Below the pieces are notes generated by a model. That model was not told the DNA's origin, made no database searches, and worked only from the letters and a program-made list of their open reading frames with translations. DNA of 64,000 nt from assembly GCF_000422865.1 (NCBI RefSeq), contig NZ_AUGW01000015.1, forward strand, positions 1 to 64,000, in the 5' to 3' direction. Source of the DNA: Oceanospirillum maris DSM 6286 (GTDB lineage: Bacteria > Pseudomonadota > Gammaproteobacteria > Pseudomonadales > Halomonadaceae). The translations under genes and the position numbers were made by a program. This document shows, piece after piece, positions 16,635-26,717 of the stretch (its first letter is position 1; each line of letters begins with the position of its first letter).

Positions 16635-17900
16635 ATGCGTCAAAATATTCTCGTACAACAGTTAATGCCCGGCATGAAAATCGTAGCTTTGGATATTGGC
16701 TGGGAGCAAAGTCCTAAATGGACAGCCCCGTTTATACTGAACTCCAGCGAAGATCTTGCCTTGCTAATACAGCACTGCAAAATGGTATCCATTGATGATG
16801 GAAAAGCCGCTGAGAAACCCTTGAAAAAAACGCTACCTCTTCCTAAAAAAGCATCAACAAGTCAACCAGTAAACAATTCATTAAAAGAAAATCCATTAAA
16901 AAACAGTGCTTCAGAACCCAGTCAATCCAAAGAAATCCCACTAAAAGACCGAGTCTCCAAACAGTTCGTCATTGATAGCTTTCATGGGTGTATGGATGTT
17001 CTAGTCAAGAATTTTGCAAGGGTTAGAGCCGGTGAAAACTTAGATGCGGCGAGCATTAAGTCCACAACCAATAAGCTACTGGTATCAATACTGGCACGGC
17101 CTAACACGCTGACGCTTTTGAGCCAGCTTGAAGAAAAAGATAATTCACTGGAGCGGAAGTCGCTAAATGTTGCGATTCTTAGCCTATGTTTTGCCCGCAC
17201 CTTAGGCCTACCAAAAGACAAGCTACACAAACTGGGCATGAGCGCACTACTGCACGATATCGGTATGACCAAGATTCCTGACGAACTATTAAGCCAGAAA
17301 GAAACTTTAAGTATCGGTCAGCGCATCAGCATTCAAAAACATGTCAGTATTGGCTGCGAGATTATCAGTCAATCCTCAGCTCTGCGTCCTGTCATAGGCA
17401 CGGTTACATACCACCATGAACGCTTTGATGGCACGGGTTATCCATCCGGTTTAAAAGGCCGAAAAATCCCCCTTGAGGCTCGTATTTTAAGCATCACGAC
17501 CACCTACGAAGCATTGACCCGAGATCGTCATTTTTGCAAAGCCCACACACCAACCCAGGCACTACGCAAGCTTTATAGCTGGCGAAACGAGCACTTTGAT
17601 GGCTCCTTGGTAGAGCGCTTTATTCGTTCTGTTGGAGTCTATCCTGTAGGTACTTTGGTTGAGCTTAACAAGCAACAGATCGGCATGGTGACCGATGTAG
17701 ACCCTAAAATGCGATCACGGCCTACCGTTCACTGCATGTTTGATAGCGAAGGAAAGCCGTTAACTAAACAGCGAGATTTTGACCTTACTGCAGAAAAATT
17801 TAGCCGAGTCAAAATCACTCGAGCCATTGAGCCCAACGATATTGAAGGTTTTTCATTGCAGGATATTGCAAACAATCTTGGATTTGGCTGCGTGGCCTAA
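16635..17900 (+). CDS. DUF3391/HD-GYP domain protein with degenerate active site
   Basis: 421 residues. The N-terminal DUF3391-like part (MRQNILVQQLMPGMKIVALDIGWEQSPKW) is followed by a Lys/Pro/Ser-rich linker (60-100) and an HD-GYP domain. HD is at 207-208 (LLHDIGM), HH at 260-261 and GTGYP at 266-270. Such proteins hydrolyse cyclic-di-GMP. Several usual metal or active-site positions look altered: HDIGM instead of HDIGK, K at the expected first His (KSLNVA), and T289 where the conserved Asp of the ADVYDAL segment is expected. It may therefore be a c-di-GMP receptor rather than an enzyme (inference). Its stop overlaps the convergent lipoprotein stop by 4 nt. Confidence 0.85.
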   Translation: MRQNILVQQLMPGMKIVALDIGWEQSPKWTAPFILNSSEDLALLIQHCKMVSIDDGKAAEKPLKKTLPLPKKASTSQPVNNSLKENPLKNSASEPSQSKEIPLKDRVSKQFVIDSFHGCMDVLVKNFARVRAGENLDAASIKSTTNKLLVSILARPNTLTLLSQLEEKDNSLERKSLNVAILSLCFARTLGLPKDKLHKLGMSALLHDIGMTKIPDELLSQKETLSIGQRISIQKHVSIGCEIISQSSALRPVIGTVTYHHERFDGTGYPSGLKGRKIPLEARILSITTTYEALTRDRHFCKAHTPTQALRKLYSWRNEHFDGSLVERFIRSVGVYPVGTLVELNKQQIGMVTDVDPKMRSRPTVHCMFDSEGKPLTKQRDFDLTAEKFSRVKITRAIEPNDIEGFSLQDIANNLGFGCVA

Positions 17901-19078
17901 TTGTTTAGCCCCTTAGGCTCCGCTAAAAAGGTTCCACAGCCGTTATAATGCCGGCTGTTCCACCAAATACTTACGCTATTAGGCCAAACTTTATCTGACA
18001 TAGTGTCGGAGCAAGCTTCTCGCTTGACCATAACAGCCAAGCGGTTCGCATCGTCATTAACGTGATAGGTTATTTGCTCCGGTGTGACTGTTTTTTCTGG
18101 CTCCTCAAGCTGCAATCGCTTTTGCCCGTACTCAGTTATTAAGTTGATATTATGCCCCTCAACAACCTCTAACAACCAAGGAGGCTCATTGCCTATAGCT
18201 CGAAAATCCACGGGACGACGCTCAACAGGGTCTCTGGCCTCCCGCTCACTACGACGCTGACAATTACGGTAAAAAGCACCATCATAGGCCAACATGGCTT
18301 GCTCACCTTTCACCCAAAACAATATATCGCCTTCTTTATAGCGCGCACCAGAGGCTGACGTTACCTGAGAGAGCACCGTTACACCACTTGGCAGATAAAG
18401 GGCTATTTCACCAATACCTGTGCGAGTTCCAAAAGCGAAATCACCACATTGATAGACCCGGCTGACCGCTGCCGTTACAGACGCCATATGAGTCTGATGC
18501 GTTAAAGCCACGCGTTTTAAAAGCAAGTCGATATACCGTTTGGCCCCGAGAGGCTCCAGCAAAGTACCTTCTTCACTGGCAAACAGCAGCCGCTCATCTT
18601 CAGAAAAAATTTGGCCTTTCACCACGTAACGAAAGCCACCACGAATATCTTCAGTATTAAATTTTAGCTGGTACTCAAAGGGTACTTGGCCAGAAGGATG
18701 AAAAATTTGTTCTGCAACTTCTAAAGGAGGCTCAGATTGATTCCCTTGACGCTCTAACACGATGCGCACAAAGACGCCTGGCAGCAAAGCAATGCGCTCA
18801 CGATAGGAAACCTGCCCTTCAATAATCCCCTGTGGAATCGGGTCGGCTGTATTAGGTAACGGTGACACCTGTTCTGCTGACAACGTGCCGTCTTTAGCCC
18901 CCGCATCAACCCCGGCATCAATAGAGTTCTTGTCCTGTGAGTTATTCGATAAAGAGCTACACGCGGAAAGAAGAAAAACAGTTCCTAGCAGGGTTATTTT
19001 CGCTAGAAATCCAAGCTTAACGCTATTCAAGCCGATCACGATACGACGGCCTACAAAAAAATTATTATCCTGCACCAT
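17897..19078 (-). CDS. three-domain lipoprotein: YbaY-like, MliC-like, COG3650-like
   Basis: 393 residues from the ATG at 19078 (AGG 7 nt upstream). The lipobox LLSAC places the lipidated Cys at about 40, after a long N-region. Domain 1 (about 85-190) is YbaY-like (IIEGQVSYRERIALLPGVFV). Domain 2 (about 210-270) matches MliC/PliC, periplasmic inhibitors of C-type lysozyme (VYQCGDFAFGTRTG, SGARYKEGDILFWVKGEQA, YRNC). Domain 3 (about 285-390) matches COG3650-type proteins (FRAIGNEPPWLLEV, ACSDTMSDKVWPNSVSIW, GCGTF). These domains usually occur singly or in pairs; all three together suggest an envelope-protection lipoprotein (inference). It is tail-to-tail with the HD-GYP gene. Confidence 0.75.
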   Translation of the reverse strand: MVQDNNFFVGRRIVIGLNSVKLGFLAKITLLGTVFLLSACSSLSNNSQDKNSIDAGVDAGAKDGTLSAEQVSPLPNTADPIPQGIIEGQVSYRERIALLPGVFVRIVLERQGNQSEPPLEVAEQIFHPSGQVPFEYQLKFNTEDIRGGFRYVVKGQIFSEDERLLFASEEGTLLEPLGAKRYIDLLLKRVALTHQTHMASVTAAVSRVYQCGDFAFGTRTGIGEIALYLPSGVTVLSQVTSASGARYKEGDILFWVKGEQAMLAYDGAFYRNCQRRSEREARDPVERRPVDFRAIGNEPPWLLEVVEGHNINLITEYGQKRLQLEEPEKTVTPEQITYHVNDDANRLAVMVKREACSDTMSDKVWPNSVSIWWNSRHYNGCGTFLAEPKGLNN

Positions 19079-19434
19079 TAGCACACCTTTCTTCTATCTA
19101 CAGTCATACAAAACCATTAAACCTTAGATGAAATAACACACATCTCTAGCAAAAATGCTTTCTTTCAAATGTAAGTATCCAGCCCATAAGGCTATATTTC
19201 AATCAATATTCATCGTTGCTATCAACATAAACAACTAACACAAACTACCTAACTTATGACGTGGAAACCTCATTTAAAACCTGATAAAAGAGATAAAGAT
19301 GCTTAGGCCTGACCTCTATCCAAACCTGACGAACAAGACCTTCGAATAAGAGTAAGGTATGATTAGCCTTAAATGGGCTACGGTAAATAGCCGTATCCTG
19401 CTCCACCCGAAGTGATTAACAACGCAGACGAATT
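19079..19434. other. intergenic region before fabV
   Basis: 356 nt between divergent genes. It must hold both promoters. The only structure I see is a weak hairpin around 19372-19395 (GGCTA...TAGCC, and TACGG...CCGTA). No RNA gene or ORF is supported. Confidence 0.35.
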
Positions 19435-20637
19435 ATGATTATCAAGCCAAAAATTCGCGGTTTTATTTGTACGACAACTCATCCAACAGGCTGTGAAGCC
19501 AATGTACGTGAACAGATTGCGTTCACCAAAGCAAAAGGCCCGATTGAAAACGGCCCTAAACGCGTACTGGTTATCGGCTCATCAAGTGGCTATGGCCTAT
19601 CTTCACGTATTGCAGCAGCCTTTGGCTCTGGTGCGTCAACTCTTGGTGTCTTTTTTGAAAAGCCTGCCACAGAGAAGAAAACAGGCACTGCAGGCTGGTA
19701 TAACGCCGCAGCCTTTGACAAGGCCGCCCAGGAAGCGGGCCTTTATGCTAAAAGCATCAACGGTGATGCCTTTTCCCATGAGGCTCGCGCTAAAGTTATC
19801 GAACTGATCAAGCAAGATCTGGGCGATATCGATATGGTGGTTTACTCTCTGGCATCCCCTGTGCGCAAGCTTCCAGATACCGGCGAAGTGATTCGCTCAA
19901 GTCTTAAGCCTATTGGCGAACCGTACCGCTCTACAGCAATCGACACGAACAAAGATGTTATCACCGAAGCGGAAATTGAACCGGCTACCGAGCAAGAAGT
20001 TGCTGATACCATTACGGTTATGGGTGGTGAAGACTGGGAACTTTGGATCAATGCACTTAATGATGCCGGTGTTTTAGCGGCAGGCTGCAAGACTGTCGCT
20101 TACTCATATATTGGTACGGATATTACTTGGCCTATCTACTGGCACGGCGCCCTTGGAAAAGCGAAGGAAGACTTAGATCGAGCTGCCAGCGAGCTTAACA
20201 GCAAACTGGCTGAGAAAGGTGGTTCTGCTAATGTTGCCGTACTCAAGTCGGTCGTTACCCAAGCATCTTCTGCGATACCGGTTATGCCGCTTTACCTAGC
20301 GATGGTTTTCCGCATTATGCGTGAGAAAGGCCTGCATGAAGGCTGTATGCAGCAAATTCACCGCTTGTTCAGCTCACAACTATTTGCTGGCGATCATAGC
20401 GCCCAAAACACCGATGATCATAATCGCCTGCGCCTTGATGACTGGGAACTGCAAGACGACGTTCAAACCGCCTGTCGCGAGCTATGGCCCCAAGTAACAA
20501 CCGAAAACCTGTTCGATGTTACGGACTACCAACTGTACAAGGATGAATTCCTGAAACTATTTGGTTTTGGCCTGGAAGGCATTGACTATGAGGCTGATGT
20601 TAGCCCGCTGGTTGATTTCAACCCGATAGCGATCTAG
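19435..20637 (+). CDS. fabV: enoyl-ACP reductase / trans-2-enoyl-CoA reductase
   Basis: 400 residues, the normal FabV length. It catalyses the last NADH-dependent reduction of each fatty-acid elongation cycle. It starts [20 protein letters not shown], and the cofactor loop is [17 protein letters not shown]. The SDR-type active site appears as Y...K with the FabV-specific eight-residue spacing (Y in [14 protein letters not shown]). FabV is a triclosan-resistant alternative to FabI in Vibrio, Pseudomonas and marine relatives. Monocistronic between a 350-nt spacer and a long hairpin terminator. Confidence 0.95.
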   Translation: MIIKPKIRGFICTTTHPTGCEANVREQIAFTKAKGPIENGPKRVLVIGSSSGYGLSSRIAAAFGSGASTLGVFFEKPATEKKTGTAGWYNAAAFDKAAQEAGLYAKSINGDAFSHEARAKVIELIKQDLGDIDMVVYSLASPVRKLPDTGEVIRSSLKPIGEPYRSTAIDTNKDVITEAEIEPATEQEVADTITVMGGEDWELWINALNDAGVLAAGCKTVAYSYIGTDITWPIYWHGALGKAKEDLDRAASELNSKLAEKGGSANVAVLKSVVTQASSAIPVMPLYLAMVFRIMREKGLHEGCMQQIHRLFSSQLFAGDHSAQNTDDHNRLRLDDWELQDDVQTACRELWPQVTTENLFDVTDYQLYKDEFLKLFGFGLEGIDYEADVSPLVDFNPIAI

Positions 20638-20689
20638 GCACTTGCTATTCAGAATAGCTCAGTCTATTACAAAGAATCACTTGTAAAAA

Positions 20690-20727
20690 AACCCTTTATG
20701 CCGCCTAGCGGCATAAAGGGTTTCTTC
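20690..20727 (+). terminator. terminator of fabV
   Basis: Perfect 15-bp stem (20690-20704 with 20708-20722) with a 3-nt loop, then TTTCTTC on the plus strand and a run of A before it that would serve the minus strand. Confidence 0.85.
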
Positions 20728-20750
20728 ATATTATTAAAACGTACAAACAA

Positions 20751-20784
20751 AAAAAGCCCGCTTTTTTAAAAAAGCGGGCTTTTC
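20751..20784. terminator. bidirectional terminator downstream of tRNA-Asn
   Basis: A perfect 16-bp inverted repeat around the GCCCGC/GCGGGC core with A and T runs on both sides (20752-20783). It lies 8 nt past the 3' end of the minus-strand tRNA gene. Confidence 0.85.
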
Positions 20785-20790
20785 ATAATT

Positions 20791-20866
20791 TGGCTCCCCG
20801 AGCAGGACTCGAACCTGCGACCAATAGATTAACAGTCTACTGCTCTACCAACTGAGCTATCAGGGA
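20791..20866 (-). tRNA. tRNA-Asn (anticodon GUU), CCA encoded
   Basis: The minus strand folds as a 76-nt tRNA. The acceptor stem UCCCUGA/UCGGGGA has one G-U pair. The D-arm carries AGCUCAGUUGGUAGAGC, the anticodon stem-loop UAGACUGUUAAUCUA (GUU), and the T-arm GCAGGUUCGAGUCCUGC. CCA is encoded at 20791-20793. A perfect terminator follows. Confidence 0.97.
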
Positions 20867-21044
20867 TCTCTCTAAGAGATGAGCGGTATTATAGGCTGTT
20901 TTTGAGAAACGTCAACATCATTTTTAATTTTTTTGCTAAAAACACACTGATATAGCAAGCTCTTGTATACACAGCAACTATAGTACACATAGCAACCGTA
21001 GTAATACCGTTCAATCATAGTAAGATGGAGCCAAAGAGACTTTA
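20867..21044. promoter_or_regulatory. divergent promoter region of tRNA-Asn and the HDOD gene
   Basis: 178 nt. It contains an imperfect direct repeat (ACACAGCAACTATAGT at 20969-20984 and ACACATAGCAACCGTAGT at 20985-21002) about 40 nt before the HDOD start. No consensus promoter was assigned with confidence. Confidence 0.4.
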
Positions 21045-22259
21045 ATGGCAGACTTTAGTGTGGAAACCCTATCAGAAACCCCTTTTGCTCGTATTCCCGT
21101 ATGCGACGCTGAATTCAATGTCATTGCCTATGAGCTTGTCGTCGGTGGTAATGGGCAATATCAACCGGCTCTGCCGGAAATTATTGCAGCAACCTTAACT
21201 GACCCAAGAATACATGACTTGCTCAACAATCGACCTGCCTTACTATTAGCAGAAGCAGATACGGTAAAGCTCATCTACACAGAGCTTCGCTTCCCTATGG
21301 ATCAGTTTTGGCTGATGCTGGACGCACGTCAGGCCATTCGAGTTGACCCTTATTTAATCACAGGTTTAAAAAAGCGCGGCGCTCATTTTGGCTTATCCCT
21401 TAATCACGGGGATCTTCCAGATCTATCAGAAGAACTATTAGGCAATATTAGTTTTATTCGAGCCTCTAGCGAACAGTTTCTAAAGCGCCATTTAAGCGCG
21501 CAGCTCAATGATAAATGGCGCGGCATCGCCTCGGATGTTGATGATGCAGCCTGCCATCAAGCGCTTAAAGCCTGCGGAATTACCTCTATTCAAGGCCGGT
21601 ATCTCCCGCGTCCTGAAACAACTGACATAAAGCAGTTTCCCAGCAACAAATTGATCGCCCTTGAGATCCTAAATTTACTAGGTGATGTCAATGTCTCACT
21701 GGAAGAATTAGAAAATCTGATCATCCAAGACTTACAGTTATACTATAAACTGTTAAGATTCATTAATTCTGCGTATTATAATTTTAATCGCAAAATCAAC
21801 AGCATCAAAGAAGCACTTATCTATTTGGGCTTGAACACGTTACGCAGCATTAGTCTTGTTATTGCACTCTCTGAGTCAACAACACGTTCGCCAGATTTGT
21901 TTTATTTGGCGTTAACCCGAGCAAAGATGTGCGAAATATTGGCTAAAGCCAACAAATGGCCCAATGAGTCTATTTATTTTAATGCGGGATTAATATCCCT
22001 ACTCGATGTGCTGTTGGATATACCGATGGATTTGATTTTGTCTGAGCTTCCGCTAAGCCCGTCAATCAAGCAAGCGGTTCTATATAATGAAGGTAGAACG
22101 GGCGCGGCGCTGCAATGTGCCATTCATTACGAGCATGTAGACTGGCAAAAAATCGAGGATAGCCAGTTTGAAAAGGATCTCGCACATTCGGCTTATTTGG
22201 ATGCAAGCCGATGGGCAACTACTCTTCAGCAAGGATTAACAGCCGCTGTGGAGTCATAG
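21045..22259 (+). CDS. EAL-like/HDOD signalling protein (YuxH type)
   Basis: 404 residues. The N-terminal half resembles an EAL domain, but the EAL signature is replaced (FNVIAYELVVGG) and the final motif reads GRYLPRP, so c-di-GMP hydrolysis is unlikely. The C-terminal half is an HDOD domain (LLGDVNVSLEELENLIIQD, LLRFINSAYYNFNRKINSIK, YLGLNTLRSISLVIAL). Such YuxH-type proteins act in signalling. It is immediately followed by cheV, which starts 15 nt after its stop, so a link to chemotaxis or motility is likely (inference). Confidence 0.85.
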   Translation: MADFSVETLSETPFARIPVCDAEFNVIAYELVVGGNGQYQPALPEIIAATLTDPRIHDLLNNRPALLLAEADTVKLIYTELRFPMDQFWLMLDARQAIRVDPYLITGLKKRGAHFGLSLNHGDLPDLSEELLGNISFIRASSEQFLKRHLSAQLNDKWRGIASDVDDAACHQALKACGITSIQGRYLPRPETTDIKQFPSNKLIALEILNLLGDVNVSLEELENLIIQDLQLYYKLLRFINSAYYNFNRKINSIKEALIYLGLNTLRSISLVIALSESTTRSPDLFYLALTRAKMCEILAKANKWPNESIYFNAGLISLLDVLLDIPMDLILSELPLSPSIKQAVLYNEGRTGAALQCAIHYEHVDWQKIEDSQFEKDLAHSAYLDASRWATTLQQGLTAAVES

Positions 22260-22273
22260 GGGTTTTTAAGGCA

Positions 22274-23218
22274 ATGAGTAAACTTCTAAACAGTGTCAAT
22301 CAACGAACACAGCTAGCCGGCGAAAACCGCTTAGAGTTGCTTTTATTTCGCTTAGAAGACAAGCAGCTTTATGGTATCAACGTTTTCAAAGTTAAAAAGA
22401 TTATTACCTGTCCGGCGTTGAACGAAATGCCTCACAGACATCCCATTGCTCTTGGCGTTGCCAATACAATGGATGGCCCTTTGCCTATCATTGATCTAAA
22501 GCTGGCAATTGGTCATGGTAACGCAAAAAATGTTAGAGGCAAAAGCGTCATCGTTGCCGAGTACAACCGGAAACTGCAAGGCTTTTTAGTCGACAAGGTT
22601 GAACACATTATCAATATCCAGTGGAGCGATATCCATACGCCGCCACGGAGTGTCGGTAATGAGCACTACCTCACGGCTATTTCAAAGTACGGTGATGAAA
22701 TCATTGAGATCATCGACGTTGAAAAGATCATCGCGAAGATTATGCCGTTCAATGAAGAGGTTCAAAGCCCCATCACTGACGCTCTGGACAGTACCTACGA
22801 TCAGAAGAATAAAGAAGGCTCCGCACCCAATAAAAACGTGCTAGTCGTCGATGACTCTGTGGTTACCCGTAACCAAATTAAACGCTGTATTGAGGCTGTT
22901 GGTTTCTCTTGTAAATTACTGAAAAATGGCTTGGAAGCCTACCAACATCTTGAAGAGCTTACAGTATCAGGCAAACATCCTAATGATGAGTATCTGATGA
23001 TGATTTCAGATATTGAAATGCCGGAAATGGACGGTTACACCTTAACGCGTCGCGTTAAAGAAAATGCCAATATGAAAGACCTTTACATTCTTTTACACAC
23101 ATCTTTAAGTGGCGTATTCAACAAAGCGATGGTTGAAAAAGTCGGGGCAGATGATTTTATCGCCAAATTCGATGCGAACGAACTGGCCAATGCGGTTCTT
23201 GAGCGCTTAAATCATTAA
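22274..23218 (+). CDS. cheV: chemotaxis protein CheV (CheW + receiver)
   Basis: 314 residues from the ATG at 22274 (the frame is open earlier but overlaps the HDOD gene). The CheW domain (about 20-175: LLLFRLEDKQLYGINVFKV, MPHRHPIALGVANTMDG) couples receptors to CheA. The receiver domain (about 190-312) has VLVVDDSVVTRNQI, the phospho-acceptor Asp in MISDIEMPEMDG, and a C-terminal K in FIAKFD. It forms a pair with the HDOD gene upstream and ends at a strong terminator. Confidence 0.93.
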   Translation: MSKLLNSVNQRTQLAGENRLELLLFRLEDKQLYGINVFKVKKIITCPALNEMPHRHPIALGVANTMDGPLPIIDLKLAIGHGNAKNVRGKSVIVAEYNRKLQGFLVDKVEHIINIQWSDIHTPPRSVGNEHYLTAISKYGDEIIEIIDVEKIIAKIMPFNEEVQSPITDALDSTYDQKNKEGSAPNKNVLVVDDSVVTRNQIKRCIEAVGFSCKLLKNGLEAYQHLEELTVSGKHPNDEYLMMISDIEMPEMDGYTLTRRVKENANMKDLYILLHTSLSGVFNKAMVEKVGADDFIAKFDANELANAVLERLNH

Positions 23219-23223
23219 GGCAA

Positions 23224-23262
23224 CAAAAAAGGGCTACGACCTCATGTCATAGCCCTTTTTTA
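23224..23262. terminator. terminator between cheV and mtnA
   Basis: Stem AAAAAAGGGCTA...TAGCCCTTTTTT extended inward by GAC/GTC with a short loop. U runs are available on both strands, so it serves the convergent cheV and mtnA. Confidence 0.88.
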
Positions 23263-23284
23263 GTTTTCAAATTTAAATATAGAC

Positions 23285-24361
23285 TTAATGCAGCCGGTCA
23301 TTATTCATTAACAATGCCATCTTCTCAGCATCAGGGCGCTCCACCACACCTTTTTCAGTCACAATCACATCAATCAGATCCGCAGGTGTAACATCAAAAA
23401 CAGGGTTAAAAACCTCAACACCTTCGGGTGCAATCCGCTGCCCTTTCACCGCAACCACTTCATCTGGGCCACGTTCTTCAATAGGAATATCATCGCCATG
23501 CTCAAGGGCCATATCAATGGTGCTTGACGGCGCAACAACCATAAAGCGTACCCCATGATGCAGCGCTAAAACCGCTAAGTTATAGGTGCCTATTTTATTG
23601 GCCACGTCCCCATTAGCCGTAATACGATCAGCACCGACAATAACCCATGAAACATCTTGGGTTTTCATAATATGAGCCGCAGCACCTTCAACATTCAGCG
23701 AGACCGGAATCCCATCACGCATCAGCTCCCACGCGGTTAAACGAGCCCCTTGGAACCAAGGGCGAGTTTCATCCGCATGCACATGATCAATCAACCCTTT
23801 CTCAAACGCCGTGCGAATCACACCTAAGGCCGTGCCCACACCGCCCGTTGCTAAAGCGCCAGTATTGCAGTGCGTCATAACTGAACGCCCCGCATCCTGC
23901 GTTTCAGCAATAAGCTCTGCACCAAATTCGCCCATCGTGCGGTTGGCGGCAATATCAGAGTCATGAATCTCAATCGCCATTTTAAGCAGTAAAGGTTCAG
24001 GATTAACCCCATCATCCAACTTGGCAATCAAAGCGTCCATCTTGCCTAAAGCCCAAAATAGATTCACAGCAGTTGGGCGTGATGCAGCCAACACACGGAC
24101 CCGCTCTGCCAGCGGGCCTTTCCAGGCTTCTGGCGACTCTAGGAAGCATCTTCTAGCCGCTAAAACAACACCATAGGCTGCCGTAATACCAATAGCCGGA
24201 GCACCACGCACCACCATATCGGTGATCGCTTTAGCGACCTCATCAGAGTCATCATAAGAAAGGTAGAGCTCCTCTTCGGGCAAAATCCGCTGGTCTAACA
24301 GCAGCAGTTGGTTGTCCTGCCACTTAATGGCTTCAACACGACTTGTTTCAGCGATGCTCAT
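23285..24361 (-). CDS. mtnA: S-methyl-5-thioribose-1-phosphate isomerase
   Basis: 358 residues. Isomerises methylthioribose-1-phosphate to methylthioribulose-1-phosphate in the methionine salvage pathway. Signatures are [20 protein letters not shown], the catalytic Cys in [12 protein letters not shown] and the catalytic Asp in [24 protein letters not shown] lies 6 nt before the ATG. It is divergent (127 nt) from the MTA/SAH deaminase gene, which acts on the same salvage substrate. Confidence 0.95.
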   Translation of the reverse strand: MSIAETSRVEAIKWQDNQLLLLDQRILPEEELYLSYDDSDEVAKAITDMVVRGAPAIGITAAYGVVLAARRCFLESPEAWKGPLAERVRVLAASRPTAVNLFWALGKMDALIAKLDDGVNPEPLLLKMAIEIHDSDIAANRTMGEFGAELIAETQDAGRSVMTHCNTGALATGGVGTALGVIRTAFEKGLIDHVHADETRPWFQGARLTAWELMRDGIPVSLNVEGAAAHIMKTQDVSWVIVGADRITANGDVANKIGTYNLAVLALHHGVRFMVVAPSSTIDMALEHGDDIPIEERGPDEVVAVKGQRIAPEGVEVFNPVFDVTPADLIDVIVTEKGVVERPDAEKMALLMNNDRLH

Positions 24362-24488
24362 TCACAGCTCCAATGGGTTAGATAGCAAGGCGCGTATTAT
24401 AACGATGGCCGAAAAAATCGACAGTGCCAGCGCAATAAAAAGTGCATATACTGTATGGAAGTTTCTGTTATCTATCAGGATTTTTCTT

Positions 24489-25817
24489 ATGCTGACCCAA
24501 GTTGATGCCCTACTGCACGCACGCTGGATAGTGCCGGTTGATGATAAGCAGTCCATTCTTGAGCACCATAGTATCGCCATACATCAAGGAAAGATTCTTG
24601 ATATCCTACCCACGGATCAAATTCATCAGTGCTATAGCTCAAAACACGATCAAAACCTTGAAAACCAGTTACTCATGCCGGGGCTGATCAATGCCCACGG
24701 CCACGCTGCCATGAGCCTGTTTCGAGGCTTGGCAGATGATCTTGAACTCATGACATGGCTTCAGGAGCATATTTGGCCCGCAGAAAGCAAATGGGTAAGC
24801 CCAGACTTTGTGCGAGACGGCACTCGCTTAGCCATTGCCGAAATGCTTAGATCGGGCACCACATGCTTTAGTGATATGTATTTTTACCCAGATATTGCCG
24901 CAGAAACGGTAACCGAGCTCAATATGCGCGCCCAAATCTGCTGCCCGATTCTAGACTTCCCAACGCCTTGGGCTAAAGATGCCGATGAAGGCATTCATAA
25001 AGCGTTGAAGGTAAACGCAGCCCAACGTCACAACCCTCTGGTAAAAATCGCCTTCGGGCCCCATGCGCCGTACACCGTATCCGATGAACCTTTAAGAAAG
25101 CTAGCCTCTCTGCAAGAAGAGCTACAGATACCGATACAGATGCATCTGCATGAAACCGCGTTTGAAGTCACCGAAGCTGAAAAGCAGGGTCTACGGCCTA
25201 TCGCTCGATTAGAACAGCTTGGCATACTTGGCCCTCATTTTCAGGCTGTACATGTCACTCAGGCCAACACCGAAGATCTTTTAACACTAGCTCGCTATGA
25301 TGTTAAAGTTGTGCATTGCCCTGAATCGAATTTAAAACTGGCCAGTGGCTTCTGCCCCGTTGATAAAATGCAGAAAGCCGGTATTACCGTTGCCCTTGGC
25401 ACCGATGGGGCGGCAAGTAATAACGATCTCGATCTTTTTGGTGAGATGCAAACCGCTGCACAACTGGCCAAAGCCGTCGCCGGAGATGCCGCCGCTGTTC
25501 CGGCCTTCGAAGCGATTCGCATGGCCACCTTAAATGGTGCTATTGCCCTAGGTATCGACGATATAACCGGCAGTTTAGTAAAAGGTAAAGCCGCCGATAT
25601 TATCGCAATTGATATGAGCCGATTAGAGACGTTACCCGTATACAATCCTATCTCTCAACTGGTATACACCCGCATGGCCGACAAAGTAAAACATGTCTGG
25701 GTAAACGGAAAAATACTGGTACGAGATGGTATACTGACGCAAATTGATACTGAAAAACTGAAACAACAAGCCCGTCAATGGGGAGAAAAAATTCGTGCAG
25801 GAGACAGCCATGACTGA
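24489..25817 (+). CDS. mtaD: 5-methylthioadenosine/S-adenosylhomocysteine deaminase (TRZ/ATZ family)
   Basis: 442 residues from the ATG at 24489, with AGGA 8 nt upstream. The frame is open further up but would overlap mtnA. Amidohydrolase with metal ligands in [20 protein letters not shown] and [18 protein letters not shown]. Predicted to deaminate MTA and/or SAH to the inosyl compounds, as the Pseudomonas orthologue beside mtnA and ubiG is thought to do. It overlaps ubiG by 8 nt, so the two are translationally coupled; UbiG itself generates SAH. Confidence 0.88.
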   Translation: MLTQVDALLHARWIVPVDDKQSILEHHSIAIHQGKILDILPTDQIHQCYSSKHDQNLENQLLMPGLINAHGHAAMSLFRGLADDLELMTWLQEHIWPAESKWVSPDFVRDGTRLAIAEMLRSGTTCFSDMYFYPDIAAETVTELNMRAQICCPILDFPTPWAKDADEGIHKALKVNAAQRHNPLVKIAFGPHAPYTVSDEPLRKLASLQEELQIPIQMHLHETAFEVTEAEKQGLRPIARLEQLGILGPHFQAVHVTQANTEDLLTLARYDVKVVHCPESNLKLASGFCPVDKMQKAGITVALGTDGAASNNDLDLFGEMQTAAQLAKAVAGDAAAVPAFEAIRMATLNGAIALGIDDITGSLVKGKAADIIAIDMSRLETLPVYNPISQLVYTRMADKVKHVWVNGKILVRDGILTQIDTEKLKQQARQWGEKIRAGDSHD

Positions 25818-26529
25818 GTCAAATACCCCTCAAAATGTTGACTACAGTGAAGTCGCCAAATTTGAAGCCTTAGCCTCTCGCTGGTGGGATCGTGAAAGCG
25901 AATTTAAACCTCTACACGACATCAACCCCCTGCGTTTAAATTTTATTGATGAACGGGCGCATTTAGCCGGTAAGAAAGTGCTCGATGTTGGCTGTGGTGG
26001 CGGTATTTTAAGTGAAAGCATGGCGCTTCGTGGAGCCGATGTATCGGGTATTGATATGGGTGAAGCCCCGCTCTCTGTGGCTCGACTACATCAGCTAGAA
26101 AGTGGTTTAACTATTAACTATCGCCGTATTACCGCTGAAGAACTTGCCGAGCAGGAACCAGAGCAGTATGACGTTGTCACCTGCCTTGAAATGCTAGAGC
26201 ATGTGCCTGAACCAGCCAAAGTTATTGCTGCCTGTGCTCGTCTAGTCAAACCCGGTGGTCAGGTTTTTTTCTCAACCATCAACCGCAACCCTAAAGCTTA
26301 CTTGTTCGCTATTGTTGGTGCAGAATATCTATTGAAAATGCTACCCAAGGGTACTCACGATTTCAGTAAATTTATTCGACCATCTGAACTTGGAAACTGG
26401 TGCCGTGCAGCGGGTTTAAAAAATGGCGACCTAACCGGTATGACCTATAACCCCTTAACCAAGCACTACAAGCTGGATCAAGACGATGTTCAGGTAAATT
26501 ATCTATTACAGTGTACTAAATCGGTCTAG
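25810..26529 (+). CDS. ubiG: ubiquinone biosynthesis O-methyltransferase
   Basis: 239 residues from the ATG at 25810 (GGAG 6 nt upstream). SAM-dependent methyltransferase for two O-methylation steps of ubiquinone. Features: N-terminal [22 protein letters not shown] motif [14 protein letters not shown], and [11 protein letters not shown]. Its start overlaps the deaminase stop. The last 12 coding bases and the stop are tandemly duplicated downstream (26511-26559). A hairpin terminator follows at 26605. Confidence 0.95.
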   Translation: MTESNTPQNVDYSEVAKFEALASRWWDRESEFKPLHDINPLRLNFIDERAHLAGKKVLDVGCGGGILSESMALRGADVSGIDMGEAPLSVARLHQLESGLTINYRRITAEELAEQEPEQYDVVTCLEMLEHVPEPAKVIAACARLVKPGGQVFFSTINRNPKAYLFAIVGAEYLLKMLPKGTHDFSKFIRPSELGNWCRAAGLKNGDLTGMTYNPLTKHYKLDQDDVQVNYLLQCTKSV

Positions 26530-26559
26530 TTTTAAGTGCACTAAATCGGTCTAGTTTTA
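26511..26559 (+). repeat. 25-bp tandem duplication spanning the ubiG stop codon
   Basis: Positions 26511-26535 (the last codons and stop of ubiG plus TTTTAA) are repeated at 26536-26559 with one change. The second copy is outside the reading frame and looks like a recent slippage duplication. Confidence 0.9.
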
Positions 26560-26604
26560 TAAGCCAGCCTAGCTTTTAAGATTCAGCGCCCCGATCCACA
26601 GGGC

Positions 26605-26650
26605 ACGGTAAAGAGCTGTAGCTCTACTCTCTTTACCGTCTCTTTTCTGA
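26605..26650 (+). terminator. terminator after ubiG
   Basis: Perfect 11-bp stem ACGGTAAAGAG/CTCTTTACCGT (26605-26615 with 26629-26639), 13-nt loop, then CTCTTTTCT. Confidence 0.7.
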
Positions 26651-26717
26651 CCTGATTTCTTTTGACCTAATAGCGATCAGCCCCTCTATTAGCCTTACGA
26701 TAACCCGTGGTAACGTT

